From Loktanella salsilacus (lineage in GTDB: Bacteria; Pseudomonadota; Alphaproteobacteria; Rhodobacterales; Rhodobacteraceae), in the NCBI RefSeq assembly GCF_900114485.1, contig NZ_FOTF01000019.1:1-64000 (forward strand): a stretch of 64,000 nucleotides of DNA, in the 5' to 3' direction. Under the pieces are notes generated by a model. It worked only from the letters and a program-made list of their open reading frames with translations, was not told where the DNA came from and ran no database searches. Below are positions 27,578-36,507 of this stretch, in pieces. Position 1 is the stretch's first letter; every line of letters begins with the position of its first letter. A program made the translations under genes and the position numbers.

Positions 27578-30418
27578 ATGACCGACCCTGTGCTCGACCT
27601 GTCCAAGCCCATTGGCACCGAAATCCGCAAAACCACCTGCTATATGTGCGCCTGTCGTTGCGGCATCGACGTGCATATGAAGGACGGCCCTGACGGCAAA
27701 AAACGCGCCGCCTATATCGAAGGCAACCGCGACCACCCGCTGAACAAAGGCGTGCTCTGTGCAAAGGGCTCTGCGGGTATCATGCAGCATAATGCGCCGT
27801 CCCGCCTGCGGGCACCGATGAAACGCACTGGCCCGCGCGGGTCGGGGGAATACGAAGAAATCACCTGGGACGAGGCGCTGGACCTTGCGACATCCTGGCT
27901 CAAGCCGCTGCGCGAAACAGCGCCGGAAAAGCTGGCGTTCTTTACCGGGCGCGATCAGTCGCAAAGCTTTACCTCGCTTTGGGCGCAGGGCTTTGGCACG
28001 CCGAACTACGCAGCCCACGGCGGCTTTTGCAGCGTGAACATGGCGGCGGCGGGTATCTATACGATGGGCGGCGCGTTCTGGGAATTTGGCCAGCCGGATT
28101 GGGACCATACCAAGCTGTTTCTGCTGTTCGGCGTGGCCGAAGACCACGACAGCAACCCGATCAAAATGGGGATCGGTAAGCTAAAAGGACGCGGTGCCCG
28201 CATCGTCGGAGTGAACCCGATCCGGACCGGTTACAATGCTGTTGCCGACGATTGGTTCGGCGTGACCCCGGGCAATGACGGGCTGCTGATCCTATCGCTA
28301 ATCCACTGCCTGATGACCTCAGGCCAGATCGACACCGACTATCTGGCGCGCTTCACCAATGCCTCTGTCCTTGTGAACCAAGACCCCAAATCGCCAGACT
28401 ATGGCCTGTTCATCCGCGACGACGAACTGCGCCCGCAAGTGATCGATCGCCGCACCGGCAAGCTGGCCCCGTGGAACGGCATCGGCGTTGAACCCAGCCT
28501 GACTGGCACATGGCGCAACGCGGGTTTCACCCACCGCAGCGTGTTTCACCTGATGGCCGACCGTTATACCGACCCGGTCCATGCGCCCGAAAACGTGGCG
28601 GACCGCGTCGGCATCCCCGCGTCCCGCATCCGCCAGCTGGCCGCCGATATGGCCGACGTCGCCTTCAATCAGCCCGTCATTCTGGACCAGCCTTGGACCG
28701 ATTTCCGCGGCAAAAAGCACGACCAAATGATTGGCCGCCCCGTCAGCGTGCATGCCATGCGCGGCATCAGCGCCCATTCCAACGGCTTTCAGACCTGCCG
28801 CGCCCTGCATACGCTGCAGATCATCCTCGGCGCGGTGGAAACCCCCGGCGGCATGCGCTTTAAACCGCCCTACCCCAAGCCCGCGACGGCCCACCCCAAA
28901 CCGCATTGCAAAGTTGTCCCCGGTCAGCCGCTGGACGGCCCGCACCTTGGCTATCCCCAAGGGCCAGAGGATCTGTGCTTGACCGACGCTGGCGATCCAG
29001 CCCGCATCGACAAGGCCTTCACCTGGGAAAACCCCATGTCCGCCCATGGCCTGATGCATATGGTCATCAGCAATGCCCACGCCGGCGATCCCTATAAAAT
29101 CGACACGCTGTTTGTGTATATGGCGAATATGTCTTGGAATTCGTCGATGAATACGCGCGGCGTGATCGACATGCTGACCGACCAAACCGAGGACGGCGAC
29201 TATGTCATCCCGCGGATCATCTATTCCGACGCCTATGCGTCTGAGATGGTGGCCTACGCCGACCTAATTTTGCCCGATACAACCTATCTGGAGCGTCACG
29301 ACTGCATTTCCCTGCTCGACCGCCCAATCTGCGAGGCGGACGCCGTCGCTGACGCGATCCGCTGGCCCGTGGTCGCACCGGACCGCGACGTGCGCGCCTT
29401 TCAATCCGTGCTCTGCGATCTGGGCGCGCGGCTGGACTTGCCTGGTTTCGTAAACGCCGACGGCAGCGCCAAATACGCCGACTACGCCGATTACATCACC
29501 CACCACCTGCGCCGCCCCGGCATCGGCCCACTTGCGGGCTGGCGCATAGGCGACAACGGATTGCAAGGCGGGCGCGGTGAGCCGAACGGCAACCAGCTGA
29601 ACGAATACATCGCCAACGGCGGCTTCTGGACCAGCCATATCCCGGCAGAGGCAGCATACTACAAACCCTTCAACCGCGCTTATCAGGACTGGGCGGTGAC
29701 CATGGGTCTGTATGACGCGCCGCAGCCCTATATCTTTCAGCTTTACGTCGAACCGATGCGCCGCTTTCAGCTCGCCGCCGAAGGGCACGGTTTGCGCCAG
29801 CCCCCCGACCACCTGCGCGGCCAGATCAAAGTCACCATGGACCCCCTGCCGATCTGGTATCCCCCGTTCGAGGATGGCCATATCGACCCCGCCGAATATG
29901 ACGTGCACGCCCTGACCCAGCGGCCCATGGCGATGTATCACAGCTGGGGCGGCCAGAATGCGTGGCTGCGGCAAATTCACGGGCATAACCCGCTTTATGT
30001 ACCGACGAAAATCTGGACTAAGCACGGCTTCAAGGACGGCGACTGGGCCCGCGTAACCTCTGCCCACGGGTCGATCACCGTGCCTGTCGCGCTGCAGGAA
30101 TCCCTGAACGAAAGCACAGTCTGGACGTGGAACGCCATTGGCAAACGCAAGGGCGCTTGGGCGCTGGACAAGGACGCGCCTGAGGCAACAAAAGGCTTCC
30201 TGCTGAACCACCTGATCCACGAGCTGCTGCCGCCCAAAGGCGACGGCCTGCGCTGGTCCAATTCCGACCCGATTACCGGCCAGGCCGCGTGGTTCGACCT
30301 ACGCGTCAAAATCGAAAAATCCGGCGCGCCGCAAGAATCGCAACCGATCCTGCCGCCCATCGCGTCCCCGCTTCCGCAGGCACCGCGCAGCCTGCGCTGG
30401 AAGGTTGGCAAAGCATGA
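27578..30418 (+). CDS. soeA: SoeA-type molybdopterin oxidoreductase, catalytic subunit
   Basis: A 946-aa DMSO-reductase-family enzyme. The N-terminal [4Fe-4S] site is CYMCACRCGIDVH with a fourth Cys in GVLCAKG. The predicted Mo ligand is the Cys of HGGFCSVNM. There is no Tat signal peptide, so it is cytoplasmic, as known for SoeABC sulfite dehydrogenase. With soeB and soeC it should oxidise sulfite to sulfate and pass electrons to the quinone pool. The alternative is another polysulfide/thiosulfate-reductase-like enzyme; the tpa-tauE context favours sulfite. The start at 27578 has GAAAGG upstream. Confidence 0.82.
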   Translation: MTDPVLDLSKPIGTEIRKTTCYMCACRCGIDVHMKDGPDGKKRAAYIEGNRDHPLNKGVLCAKGSAGIMQHNAPSRLRAPMKRTGPRGSGEYEEITWDEALDLATSWLKPLRETAPEKLAFFTGRDQSQSFTSLWAQGFGTPNYAAHGGFCSVNMAAAGIYTMGGAFWEFGQPDWDHTKLFLLFGVAEDHDSNPIKMGIGKLKGRGARIVGVNPIRTGYNAVADDWFGVTPGNDGLLILSLIHCLMTSGQIDTDYLARFTNASVLVNQDPKSPDYGLFIRDDELRPQVIDRRTGKLAPWNGIGVEPSLTGTWRNAGFTHRSVFHLMADRYTDPVHAPENVADRVGIPASRIRQLAADMADVAFNQPVILDQPWTDFRGKKHDQMIGRPVSVHAMRGISAHSNGFQTCRALHTLQIILGAVETPGGMRFKPPYPKPATAHPKPHCKVVPGQPLDGPHLGYPQGPEDLCLTDAGDPARIDKAFTWENPMSAHGLMHMVISNAHAGDPYKIDTLFVYMANMSWNSSMNTRGVIDMLTDQTEDGDYVIPRIIYSDAYASEMVAYADLILPDTTYLERHDCISLLDRPICEADAVADAIRWPVVAPDRDVRAFQSVLCDLGARLDLPGFVNADGSAKYADYADYITHHLRRPGIGPLAGWRIGDNGLQGGRGEPNGNQLNEYIANGGFWTSHIPAEAAYYKPFNRAYQDWAVTMGLYDAPQPYIFQLYVEPMRRFQLAAEGHGLRQPPDHLRGQIKVTMDPLPIWYPPFEDGHIDPAEYDVHALTQRPMAMYHSWGGQNAWLRQIHGHNPLYVPTKIWTKHGFKDGDWARVTSAHGSITVPVALQESLNESTVWTWNAIGKRKGAWALDKDAPEATKGFLLNHLIHELLPPKGDGLRWSNSDPITGQAAWFDLRVKIEKSGAPQESQPILPPIASPLPQAPRSLRWKVGKA

Positions 30419-30443
30419 TCGCTCTTTCGCACCGCCCCGCCCT

Positions 30444-30521
30444 CCTTCTTCTGGTCAGAAATACCTCGGGGGGAGTCCGCAGGACGGGGGGCTGGCCCCC
30501 CCGATTTTTCACCGAAAAATC
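30444..30521 (+). repeat. palindromic intergenic repeat, copy B (inside the soe operon)
   Basis: Same layout as copy A: CCTTCTTCTGGTCAGAAATA, inner palindrome GGGGGGC-TG-GCCCCCC, terminal CCGATTTTTC-ACC-GAAAAATC. It fills most of the 127 bp between soeA and soeB. A strong hairpin inside an operon may tune relative expression or mRNA decay. Confidence 0.8.
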
Positions 30522-30545
30522 ACCCTTCCGCAAAGGCTGCACCAC

Positions 30546-31307
30546 ATGACAACCTTGCCGCCGCCCTCTGCCGTAAAGCTCGGCCTTGTGATCGACCTTG
30601 ATACCTGCGTTGGCTGTCATGCCTGCGTCGTAGCCTGCAAAGCCTGGAACACGCAAAGCGATCTGGGCGCGCCGCTCTCGGACCAAGACCCTTACGGCGC
30701 GGACCCCAGCGGCACATTCCTGAACCGCGTGCACAGCTACGAGGTGACCCCGCAGGACCGCCCGACGCAGCAAGTCCACTTTCCCAAATCCTGCCTGCAC
30801 TGCGACGACGCGCCCTGCGTCACCGTTTGCCCCACGGGTGCCAGCTATAAGCGGCAGGCCGACGGCATCGTCTTGGTGAACGAGGACGCCTGCATCGGCT
30901 GCGGGCTGTGCGCTTGGGCCTGTCCTTATGGCGCGCGGGAAATGGACCCGGCGGCGGGGGTGATGAAGAAATGCACGCTTTGCGTCGATCGCATCTATAA
31001 CGAGGCCCTGCCAGAGGTCGACCGCACCCCCGCCTGCGTGCGGACCTGCCCCGCAGGCGCGCGGCACTTTGGCGATCTGGGCGATGCGGACTCGGACGTC
31101 AGCAAGCTGGTGGCCGAACGCGGCGGCTTTGATCTGATGCCAGAGATGGGGACCAAGCCCGTGAACAAATATCTGCCGCCGCGGCCCCGCGACGCCGATC
31201 AGATCGATATCCTTGCGCCCTTGCTGGCCCCCGTGGCCAGCGACGGCAAAGGGCTAATTGCGTGGCTGGACAAGGCGTTGTCCAAGCTGCCGGGGGGACA
31301 TGCCTGA
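30546..31307 (+). CDS. soeB: SoeB-type iron-sulfur electron transfer subunit
   Basis: A 253-aa ferredoxin-like subunit of the DmsB/NrfC/PsrB class. Four Cys clusters predict four [4Fe-4S] centres: CVGCHACVVACK, CLHCDDAPCVTVCPTGA, CIGCGLCAWACPYG, and CTLCVDR with CVRTCPAGA. It carries electrons from SoeA to the membrane subunit. The start at 30546 lies after the palindromic repeat; an in-frame ATG inside soeA (30405) is not credible. Its stop overlaps the soeC start (TGATG). Confidence 0.86.
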   Translation: MTTLPPPSAVKLGLVIDLDTCVGCHACVVACKAWNTQSDLGAPLSDQDPYGADPSGTFLNRVHSYEVTPQDRPTQQVHFPKSCLHCDDAPCVTVCPTGASYKRQADGIVLVNEDACIGCGLCAWACPYGAREMDPAAGVMKKCTLCVDRIYNEALPEVDRTPACVRTCPAGARHFGDLGDADSDVSKLVAERGGFDLMPEMGTKPVNKYLPPRPRDADQIDILAPLLAPVASDGKGLIAWLDKALSKLPGGHA

Positions 31308-32176
31308 TGCATCCGGCACCTTCCGTCATTTTATTCACGACGTTTTCCGGGCTCGGGTTCGGCCTGCTGTTCTGGCTTGGCCTTGGCCAACCCGCCCCCA
31401 CCGGCTGGGTCGCCTTTGCGTTTTTTGCGCTGGCCTATGCCATGGCGGTCGGCGGGCTTTTGGCATCGACATTCCACCTTGGCCATCCAGAGCGTGCCTA
31501 TTTGGCAGTCACCCAGTGGCGCACCAGCTGGCTGTCCCGCGAAGCGATCGCGGCGATTGCGACGCTGCTGACAGGCGGGGTGTTCGCCTTGCTGCGGATC
31601 TGGGACATCTCGGCCGCGCCCTTGGGATGGCTGGTATCGCTGGGTTGCCTTGCCACCGTTTTCACCACCGCGATGATCTATACCCAAATGCGCACCGTGC
31701 CGCGCTGGCGCCACTGGACGACGCCCGCGCTGTTTCTAGCGCTGTCGCTGGCGGGCGGGGCCATCTTGGCCAATCGCGGCAGTGCCGCGCTGGTCCTGCT
31801 GGCCTTGGCCGCCGTCTTGCAACTGGTTGCGTGGATCACGGGCGATATGCGCTTGCAGCAGTCTGGCACGACATTGGGCACTGCCACCGGGCTGGGTGAT
31901 ATCGGCCGGGTCCGCGCATTCCTGCCGCCGCACTCGGGGTCAAACTATCTGCTACGGGAATTTGTTTATGTTGTCGGCCGCCGCCATGCGCTGCAGCTGC
32001 GCGCCATCGGGCTGATCCTGGCCTTTGGCGTGCCGATCCCGCTGATTGCGGCCGGGCTTGGTCATATCACAGCGCTGGTCGCCGTACTGGCCCATATCGC
32101 CGGCGTGCTCTGCCTGCGTTGGCTGTTTTTCGCACAGGCCGAACATGTGGTCGGCCTGTATTATGGCAAGCGATAG
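31307..32176 (+). CDS. soeC: SoeC-type membrane anchor subunit (DmsC family)
   Basis: A 289-aa membrane protein with about eight hydrophobic helices and no signal peptide, matching the DmsC-type quinone-reducing anchors. Visible features are SVILFTTFSGLGFGLLFWLG at the start, STFHLGHPERAYLAVTQWR (a conserved His-rich loop typical of the family) and a C-terminal LFFAQAEHVVGLYYGKR. It should hold SoeAB on the cytoplasmic face and pass electrons to quinone. Translation is coupled to soeB. Confidence 0.84.
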   Translation: MHPAPSVILFTTFSGLGFGLLFWLGLGQPAPTGWVAFAFFALAYAMAVGGLLASTFHLGHPERAYLAVTQWRTSWLSREAIAAIATLLTGGVFALLRIWDISAAPLGWLVSLGCLATVFTTAMIYTQMRTVPRWRHWTTPALFLALSLAGGAILANRGSAALVLLALAAVLQLVAWITGDMRLQQSGTTLGTATGLGDIGRVRAFLPPHSGSNYLLREFVYVVGRRHALQLRAIGLILAFGVPIPLIAAGLGHITALVAVLAHIAGVLCLRWLFFAQAEHVVGLYYGKR

Positions 32177-32188
32177 CGGTGGGGCGGT

Positions 32189-32258
32189 CCGATTTTTCGG
32201 CGAAAAATCGGGTTGGGGCGCTGCCCCAAACCCCGAGGTATTTTTGACCAGAAGAAGG
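32189..32258 (-). repeat. palindromic intergenic repeat, copy C (inverted)
   Basis: An inverted copy: CCGATTTTTC-GGC-GAAAAATCGG at 32189-32211, inner palindrome TTGGGGC-GCT-GCCCCAA, then the complement of the CTTCTTCTGGTCAAAAATA arm ending near 32258. It lies between the convergent ends of soeC and the ABC ATPase gene, where it could serve as a bidirectional terminator. Confidence 0.8.
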
Positions 32259-32265
32259 GTGGACC

Positions 32266-33321
32266 TTACGTTCTGATGCGCGCTTCGGTCTTTGCGTCAA
32301 ACAGGTAGACACGGTTTGCGTCGATGGTGATGCCAACGCGGTCGCCTAGACGCGAGCGCTGGTCGCCGCGTTCCTCAATGACGATCCGCTCTCCGGTGTC
32401 GCCCAGAAGATAGACGTAGGACACACCGCCAAGGCTTTCGGTCAAGTCGACCGTATGCGTGTCGCCGTCCGCATCCACGACAAGGTGCTCTGCCCGCATA
32501 CCGACGGTGACAGGGCCACTATGCGATGTGACGCCAAGGTCGAAGTGTGCCTTCATCCCCGGGACTGCGACCGTGCCATTCGCGATTTCGCCAGCCATAA
32601 AGTTCATCGCGGGGCTGCCGATAAAGCCGGCGACGAATTTGTTGTCTGGGTCGCGGTACAGGTCCATCGGTGCGCCGACCTGTTCGATCACGCCTTTGCG
32701 CAGCACGACGATTTTATCAGCCAGCGTCATCGCCTCGACCTGGTCGTGGGTAACATAGATCATCGTCGCGCCGATTTCCTTGTGAAGGCGGGCGATTTCG
32801 ACGCGCATCTCGACGCGCAGTTCAGCGTCAAGGTTCGACAGCGGCTCGTCGAACAAGAACACCTCTGGCCCGCGCACGATGGCGCGGCCGATACTGACAC
32901 GCTGGCGCTGACCGCCGGACAGAGCGGCGGGCTTGCGGCTGAGGTATTCGTCTAGCTTTAGGATCCGCGACGCCTCTGCCACCTTGGCAGCGATTTCCGC
33001 CTTGGGGTGGCCGTTCATTTTAAGGCCGAATCCCATGTTATCCTGCACGGTCATATGCGGGTAAAGCGCGTAGGTTTGGAACACCATGGCCACGCCGCGG
33101 TCGGACGGATCAAGGCGCGTCACGTCCCGCGCGCCGATGTTGATCTGGCCTGCGGTCGTTTCCTCTAGCCCTGCGATCATGCGCAGCAGGGTGGATTTTC
33201 CGCAGCCTGACGGCCCGACAAAGACGCAGAATTCGCCATGTTCAACTTCTAGATCGATGCCGTGAACGACCTGGATGTCGCCATATTTCTTGATCGTATT
33301 CTTAAGCGTTACGCCCGACAT
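32266..33321 (-). CDS. sugar ABC transporter ATPase (MalK/UgpC type)
   Basis: A 351-aa ATPase of the CUT1 importer class. It shows Walker A GPSGCGKST (about 36-44), Q-loop MVFQTYALYPHM, signature LSGGQRQRVSIGRAI, Walker B VFLFDEPLSNLDA and H-loop YVTHDQVEAM. A C-terminal regulatory/TOBE domain follows (VTVGMRAEHLVV). It probably energises the importer encoded divergently at 34283-37353. The 3-bp spacing to the IclR gene upstream makes them one leftward unit. Confidence 0.92.
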   Translation of the reverse strand: MSGVTLKNTIKKYGDIQVVHGIDLEVEHGEFCVFVGPSGCGKSTLLRMIAGLEETTAGQINIGARDVTRLDPSDRGVAMVFQTYALYPHMTVQDNMGFGLKMNGHPKAEIAAKVAEASRILKLDEYLSRKPAALSGGQRQRVSIGRAIVRGPEVFLFDEPLSNLDAELRVEMRVEIARLHKEIGATMIYVTHDQVEAMTLADKIVVLRKGVIEQVGAPMDLYRDPDNKFVAGFIGSPAMNFMAGEIANGTVAVPGMKAHFDLGVTSHSGPVTVGMRAEHLVVDADGDTHTVDLTESLGGVSYVYLLGDTGERIVIEERGDQRSRLGDRVGITIDANRVYLFDAKTEARIRT

Positions 33322-33324
33322 GAA

Positions 33325-34143
33325 TTATTCCCCCGCGAGTTTCAGTGTGTGTGTCCCGTGATCGGGAAAGCTCCATTTCGCCGCGTCCTGCGCGATGGCA
33401 TCGGCCGCGTCGCGCACTTTGGGAGCCAGTGTTTCCAGCCCCTTTAGATCGGTACGCGCTGTTGTGCTGGTGACGGACACCGCGCCCAGCACCCTGCCTG
33501 ACGGCGTCAGAATTGGCATGGCGATGCAGATGATCCCCGGCTCGTGTTCTTCGCGGTCAAAGGCATAGCCGCGTGCCCGGATCGCCTGCAGTTCCTGCCG
33601 CAAGGCGGCGGGCGTTGTCAGGGTGCCGGGCTGAAATCTGTGGAACGACTGCTGCGCGATGATGTCATCCGCCTGCGCGTCATCGGTAAAGGCCAGCATC
33701 GCTTTGCCAACGCCCGTGCAATAGACGGGTCCAACCTTGCCCGCCTGAGAGAACATCTCGACCGGGTGGGCGGCGTTGCGTTTATCTAAATACAGCACCT
33801 GCGCGTGATCCAGCTGCGCCAGATGCACAGTTTCGGTGGTGGCAACGGACAGCCGCAACAAATGCGGGCTGGCGACTTGCACAAGGCTTGATTGCGCCCA
33901 AGCGGCATGGGCCAGCCGCACCAGCCGCGCACCGGGGGCATAGGTTTGCCGGTCCAGATTATAGGACAGCATATTCTGGCTCACGAGGGTTTGCAGAAGG
34001 CGATACAGCGTAGGCTTTGGATAGGCGCTATCCGCCAGTACCTCAGAAAATCGCACCGGGCGGCCAAAGCTGGCCACCTGATCTAACACCTCTAGTGCTT
34101 TGCCGACTGTGCCATCGCCGCTGCCGCTGCCTGCCATATCCAT
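33325..34143 (-). CDS. IclR-family transcriptional regulator
   Basis: A 272-aa regulator. The N-terminal winged HTH spans about residues 12-70 (GKALEVLDQVASFGRPVRFS, then YPKPTLYRLLQTLVSQNML). The C-terminal IclR effector domain shows GPVYCTGVGKAMLAF and FDREEHEPGIICIAMPIL. It is divergent from the galactoside importer gene, and a palindrome in the shared intergenic region is its likely operator. A galactose or galactonate-type metabolite is the probable effector (inference). Confidence 0.9.
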   Translation of the reverse strand: MDMAGSGSGDGTVGKALEVLDQVASFGRPVRFSEVLADSAYPKPTLYRLLQTLVSQNMLSYNLDRQTYAPGARLVRLAHAAWAQSSLVQVASPHLLRLSVATTETVHLAQLDHAQVLYLDKRNAAHPVEMFSQAGKVGPVYCTGVGKAMLAFTDDAQADDIIAQQSFHRFQPGTLTTPAALRQELQAIRARGYAFDREEHEPGIICIAMPILTPSGRVLGAVSVTSTTARTDLKGLETLAPKVRDAADAIAQDAAKWSFPDHGTHTLKLAGE

Positions 34144-34187
34144 CCCTCTCCCTCACCCGAATGCTGCGCTGCCGCGTAACGGGTGTG

Positions 34188-34216
34188 TTGACAAGCCTAG
34201 GGGATTCGCGATTAAG
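34188..34216 (+). promoter_or_regulatory. putative promoter of the galactoside operon
   Basis: TTGACA at 34188-34193 is followed after 17 nt by ATTAAG (34211-34216), a fair sigma-70 type -10. It lies about 70 bp upstream of the binding-protein start. Confidence 0.5.
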
Positions 34217-34235
34217 TATCAATATCCAAAACCAA

Positions 34236-34252
34236 GTTTCAAATAATGAAAC
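34236..34252. promoter_or_regulatory. putative IclR operator
   Basis: A perfect inverted repeat GTTTCA-AATAA-TGAAAC, about 20 nt downstream of the candidate -10. Placement and sequence type suit an IclR-family repressor site. GGAGG for the downstream gene follows at about 34271. Confidence 0.65.
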
Positions 34253-34282
34253 CATTGGACGCAAATTTAGGGAGGAAACCAA

Positions 34283-35530
34283 ATGTTGCGCAAACCACTC
34301 ACCGCCGGTCTGGCACTTTCGATCGCTCTGCTTGCTGGCACATCTGCCATCGCCCAGCAGCGCGTGCTGACGTTCAACACCGACACGTCTGACCCCGCAC
34401 CCAAAGCCGCCTTTGAAGCGCTGATCGCTGATTTCGAGGCCGAGTATCCCGACATCGACGTGCAGGTGAACCTGTTTGACCACGAGGGCTACAAGACTGC
34501 GATCCGTAACTTCCTGACCGCCGACAGCCCGGACCTTGCCAACTGGTACGCCGGCAACCGCATGAAGCCTTTCGTTGACGCAGGCCAGTTCATGGATGTG
34601 TCCGACGTTTGGGCCGACAATGGCCTGAACGAACAGCTGGCCTCTGCCGCGTCGTCCATGACCATCGACGACAAGCAGTGGGGCGTGCCCTATACCTACT
34701 ACCAGTGGGGCATGTATTATAACAAAGCCCTGTACGAGCAGGTCGGCGCAAAGGTTCCTGAAACCTATGACGAATTCGTCGAGAACTGCAAATTGTTCAA
34801 AGACGCAGGCATCGACTGCTTGACCACTGGCACATCCGCGATGTGGCCCGGCGCTGGTATCTTTGACTATTTCAACCTGCGCACCAACGGCTACGACTTC
34901 CACATGCAGCTGACCGGCGGCGAAATCCCGTGGACAGACGAGCGTGTGCGCGAAACCTTTGCGCAGTGGAACCGTCTGGTCGAGCCGGGCTATATCACTG
35001 CCAACGCAGCTGCTATCGACTGGCAGGACGCTGCGGCCCTGATGAGCCAAGGTAAGGCTGCGAACTACGTCATGGGCAACTTTGCCGTGGCCACATTCAA
35101 AGACGGCGGCATGACCGACGATACGCTGGGCTTCTTCCCGTTCCCAACGATCAACCCTGACGTCGCCCGCGCCGAAGACGCGCCGACCGACACGGTCCAC
35201 ATCCCTGCCGGTGCAAAGAACCCAGAAGACGCCAAGACCTTCCTTGCGTTTCTGGCCCGCGCTGATGTGCAGACCAAGCTGAACGCCGCCCTTGGCCAGT
35301 TGCCCGTCAACAACGAGTCCACCGTGGACGAAGCTGACCCCTTCCTGTCCCAAGGCTTCGAGATGCTGTCGACCGCATCTGGTCTGGCGCAGTTCTTTGA
35401 CCGTGACGCGCCTGCCGAAATGGCCGCATCGGGCATGGAAGGCTTCCAAGAGTTCATGGCGTACCCAGACAATCTGGAAGACATCCTGACCCGTCTGGAA
35501 TCCGATCGTCAGCGTATCTACGCAAAGTAA
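34283..35530 (+). CDS. sugar ABC transporter substrate-binding protein
   Basis: A 415-aa periplasmic binding protein of the extracellular solute-binding family 1. It has a Sec signal peptide (LTAGLALSIALLAGTSAIA then QQRV). The ATG has GGAGG upstream. It is the first gene of an operon containing two permeases, alpha- and beta-galactosidase genes and galactose catabolic genes, so the ligand is probably an alpha- or beta-galactoside (inference). Confidence 0.88.
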   Translation: MLRKPLTAGLALSIALLAGTSAIAQQRVLTFNTDTSDPAPKAAFEALIADFEAEYPDIDVQVNLFDHEGYKTAIRNFLTADSPDLANWYAGNRMKPFVDAGQFMDVSDVWADNGLNEQLASAASSMTIDDKQWGVPYTYYQWGMYYNKALYEQVGAKVPETYDEFVENCKLFKDAGIDCLTTGTSAMWPGAGIFDYFNLRTNGYDFHMQLTGGEIPWTDERVRETFAQWNRLVEPGYITANAAAIDWQDAAALMSQGKAANYVMGNFAVATFKDGGMTDDTLGFFPFPTINPDVARAEDAPTDTVHIPAGAKNPEDAKTFLAFLARADVQTKLNAALGQLPVNNESTVDEADPFLSQGFEMLSTASGLAQFFDRDAPAEMAASGMEGFQEFMAYPDNLEDILTRLESDRQRIYAK

Positions 35531-35538
35531 AACTTGAT

Positions 35539-35563
35539 GGCGGCCCCTGTTGCGGGGGCCGCC
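35539..35563 (+). other. intercistronic hairpin after the binding-protein gene
   Basis: A perfect 9-bp stem GGCGGCCCC / GGGGCCGCC with a 7-nt loop, and no U-run. Such stems after binding-protein genes commonly stabilise the upstream message relative to the permease part. Confidence 0.65.
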
Positions 35564-35588
35564 GTTCATCGCAAGGGGGGACTACACC

Positions 35589-36506
35589 ATGACCGCACTA
35601 CCCGACGCCCACGGACCCAAGCGGTCTTGGTGGAAATCCAACCAACAAAAGCTGACGCCTTGGCTATTTCTGGCCCCGGGCATATTCATGTTTGCGGTCT
35701 ACGTCGTCTGGCCCATCTTCGCGTCATTCCAGTTCTCGTTCTATGATTGGGACGGATTGTCGCCCAAAGAATGGGTCGGCTGGGGCAACTACCAAGAGCT
35801 TTGGGGTGATCGCAATTTCATCATCTCGCTGAAAAACAACCTGATCTGGCTGGTGCTTTACATGCTTGCCGTGCCTGCAGGTCTGGGGATCGCGATTTTC
35901 CTGAACCAGACGGTCAGCGGTATCCGCATCTATAAGTCCCTGTTCTTCTTCCCTTTCGTGATTTCCCAAGTCGTCGTCGGCCTGATGTTCGCGTGGTTCT
36001 ATGCGCCCAACTTCGGCCTATTCTTTCAGCTGACCGAATGGCTGTTTGGCACCGGCACTGCCGTGTTGGCGAACCCCGACTACGCGACCTATGGCATCAT
36101 CGTCGCCGGCCTGTGGCCGCAGATTGCCTATTGCATGATCCTTTACCTGACCGGCCTGAACAACGTCGCCCCCGACCAGATCGAGGCGGCCCGTCTGGAC
36201 GGTGCCAAGGGCCTGAAAATGCTGTGGTATGTCGTGCTGCCGCAGCTGCGCCCCGCCACGTTTATCGCCGTCGTCGTCACAGTCATCGGCGCCCTGCGCA
36301 GCTTTGACCTTGTGTCGATCATGACCAACGGCGGCCCCTTTGGCCAAACCCGTGTGCTGTCGTTCTACATGTATGAAAAAGCGCTGTCGGAATACGGCTA
36401 CCGCATGGGTTATGGCGCTGCCATCGCCGTTGTTCTGTTCCTGATCATGATGGTCTTCATCGCCGGCTTTGTCTGGAAGATGGTCCGCGACGAGAGAGGC
36501 CACTAA
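35589..36506 (+). CDS. sugar ABC transporter permease (MalF type)
   Basis: A 305-aa inner-membrane permease with about six helices (LTPWLFLAPGIFMFAVYVVW first). The EAA loop is visible (IEAARLDGAKGLKMLWYVVL), which contacts the ATPase. The start at 35589 has GGGGGG-type purines upstream. It forms the importer with the next gene and the ATPase at 32266. Confidence 0.9.
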   Translation: MTALPDAHGPKRSWWKSNQQKLTPWLFLAPGIFMFAVYVVWPIFASFQFSFYDWDGLSPKEWVGWGNYQELWGDRNFIISLKNNLIWLVLYMLAVPAGLGIAIFLNQTVSGIRIYKSLFFFPFVISQVVVGLMFAWFYAPNFGLFFQLTEWLFGTGTAVLANPDYATYGIIVAGLWPQIAYCMILYLTGLNNVAPDQIEAARLDGAKGLKMLWYVVLPQLRPATFIAVVVTVIGALRSFDLVSIMTNGGPFGQTRVLSFYMYEKALSEYGYRMGYGAAIAVVLFLIMMVFIAGFVWKMVRDERGH

Positions 36507-36507
36507 G

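Noticed and set aside
27578-32176. Reading the molybdoenzyme operon as DMSO reductase or formate dehydrogenase
   Set aside because: No Tat signal is present, and it sits with tpa and tauE, so sulfite oxidation by SoeABC is the better fit, though not proven.
34043-35569. 508-codon minus-strand frame opposite the sugar-binding protein gene
   Set aside because: It is a high-GC shadow frame. The plus-strand gene has a signal peptide, ribosome site and operon context.
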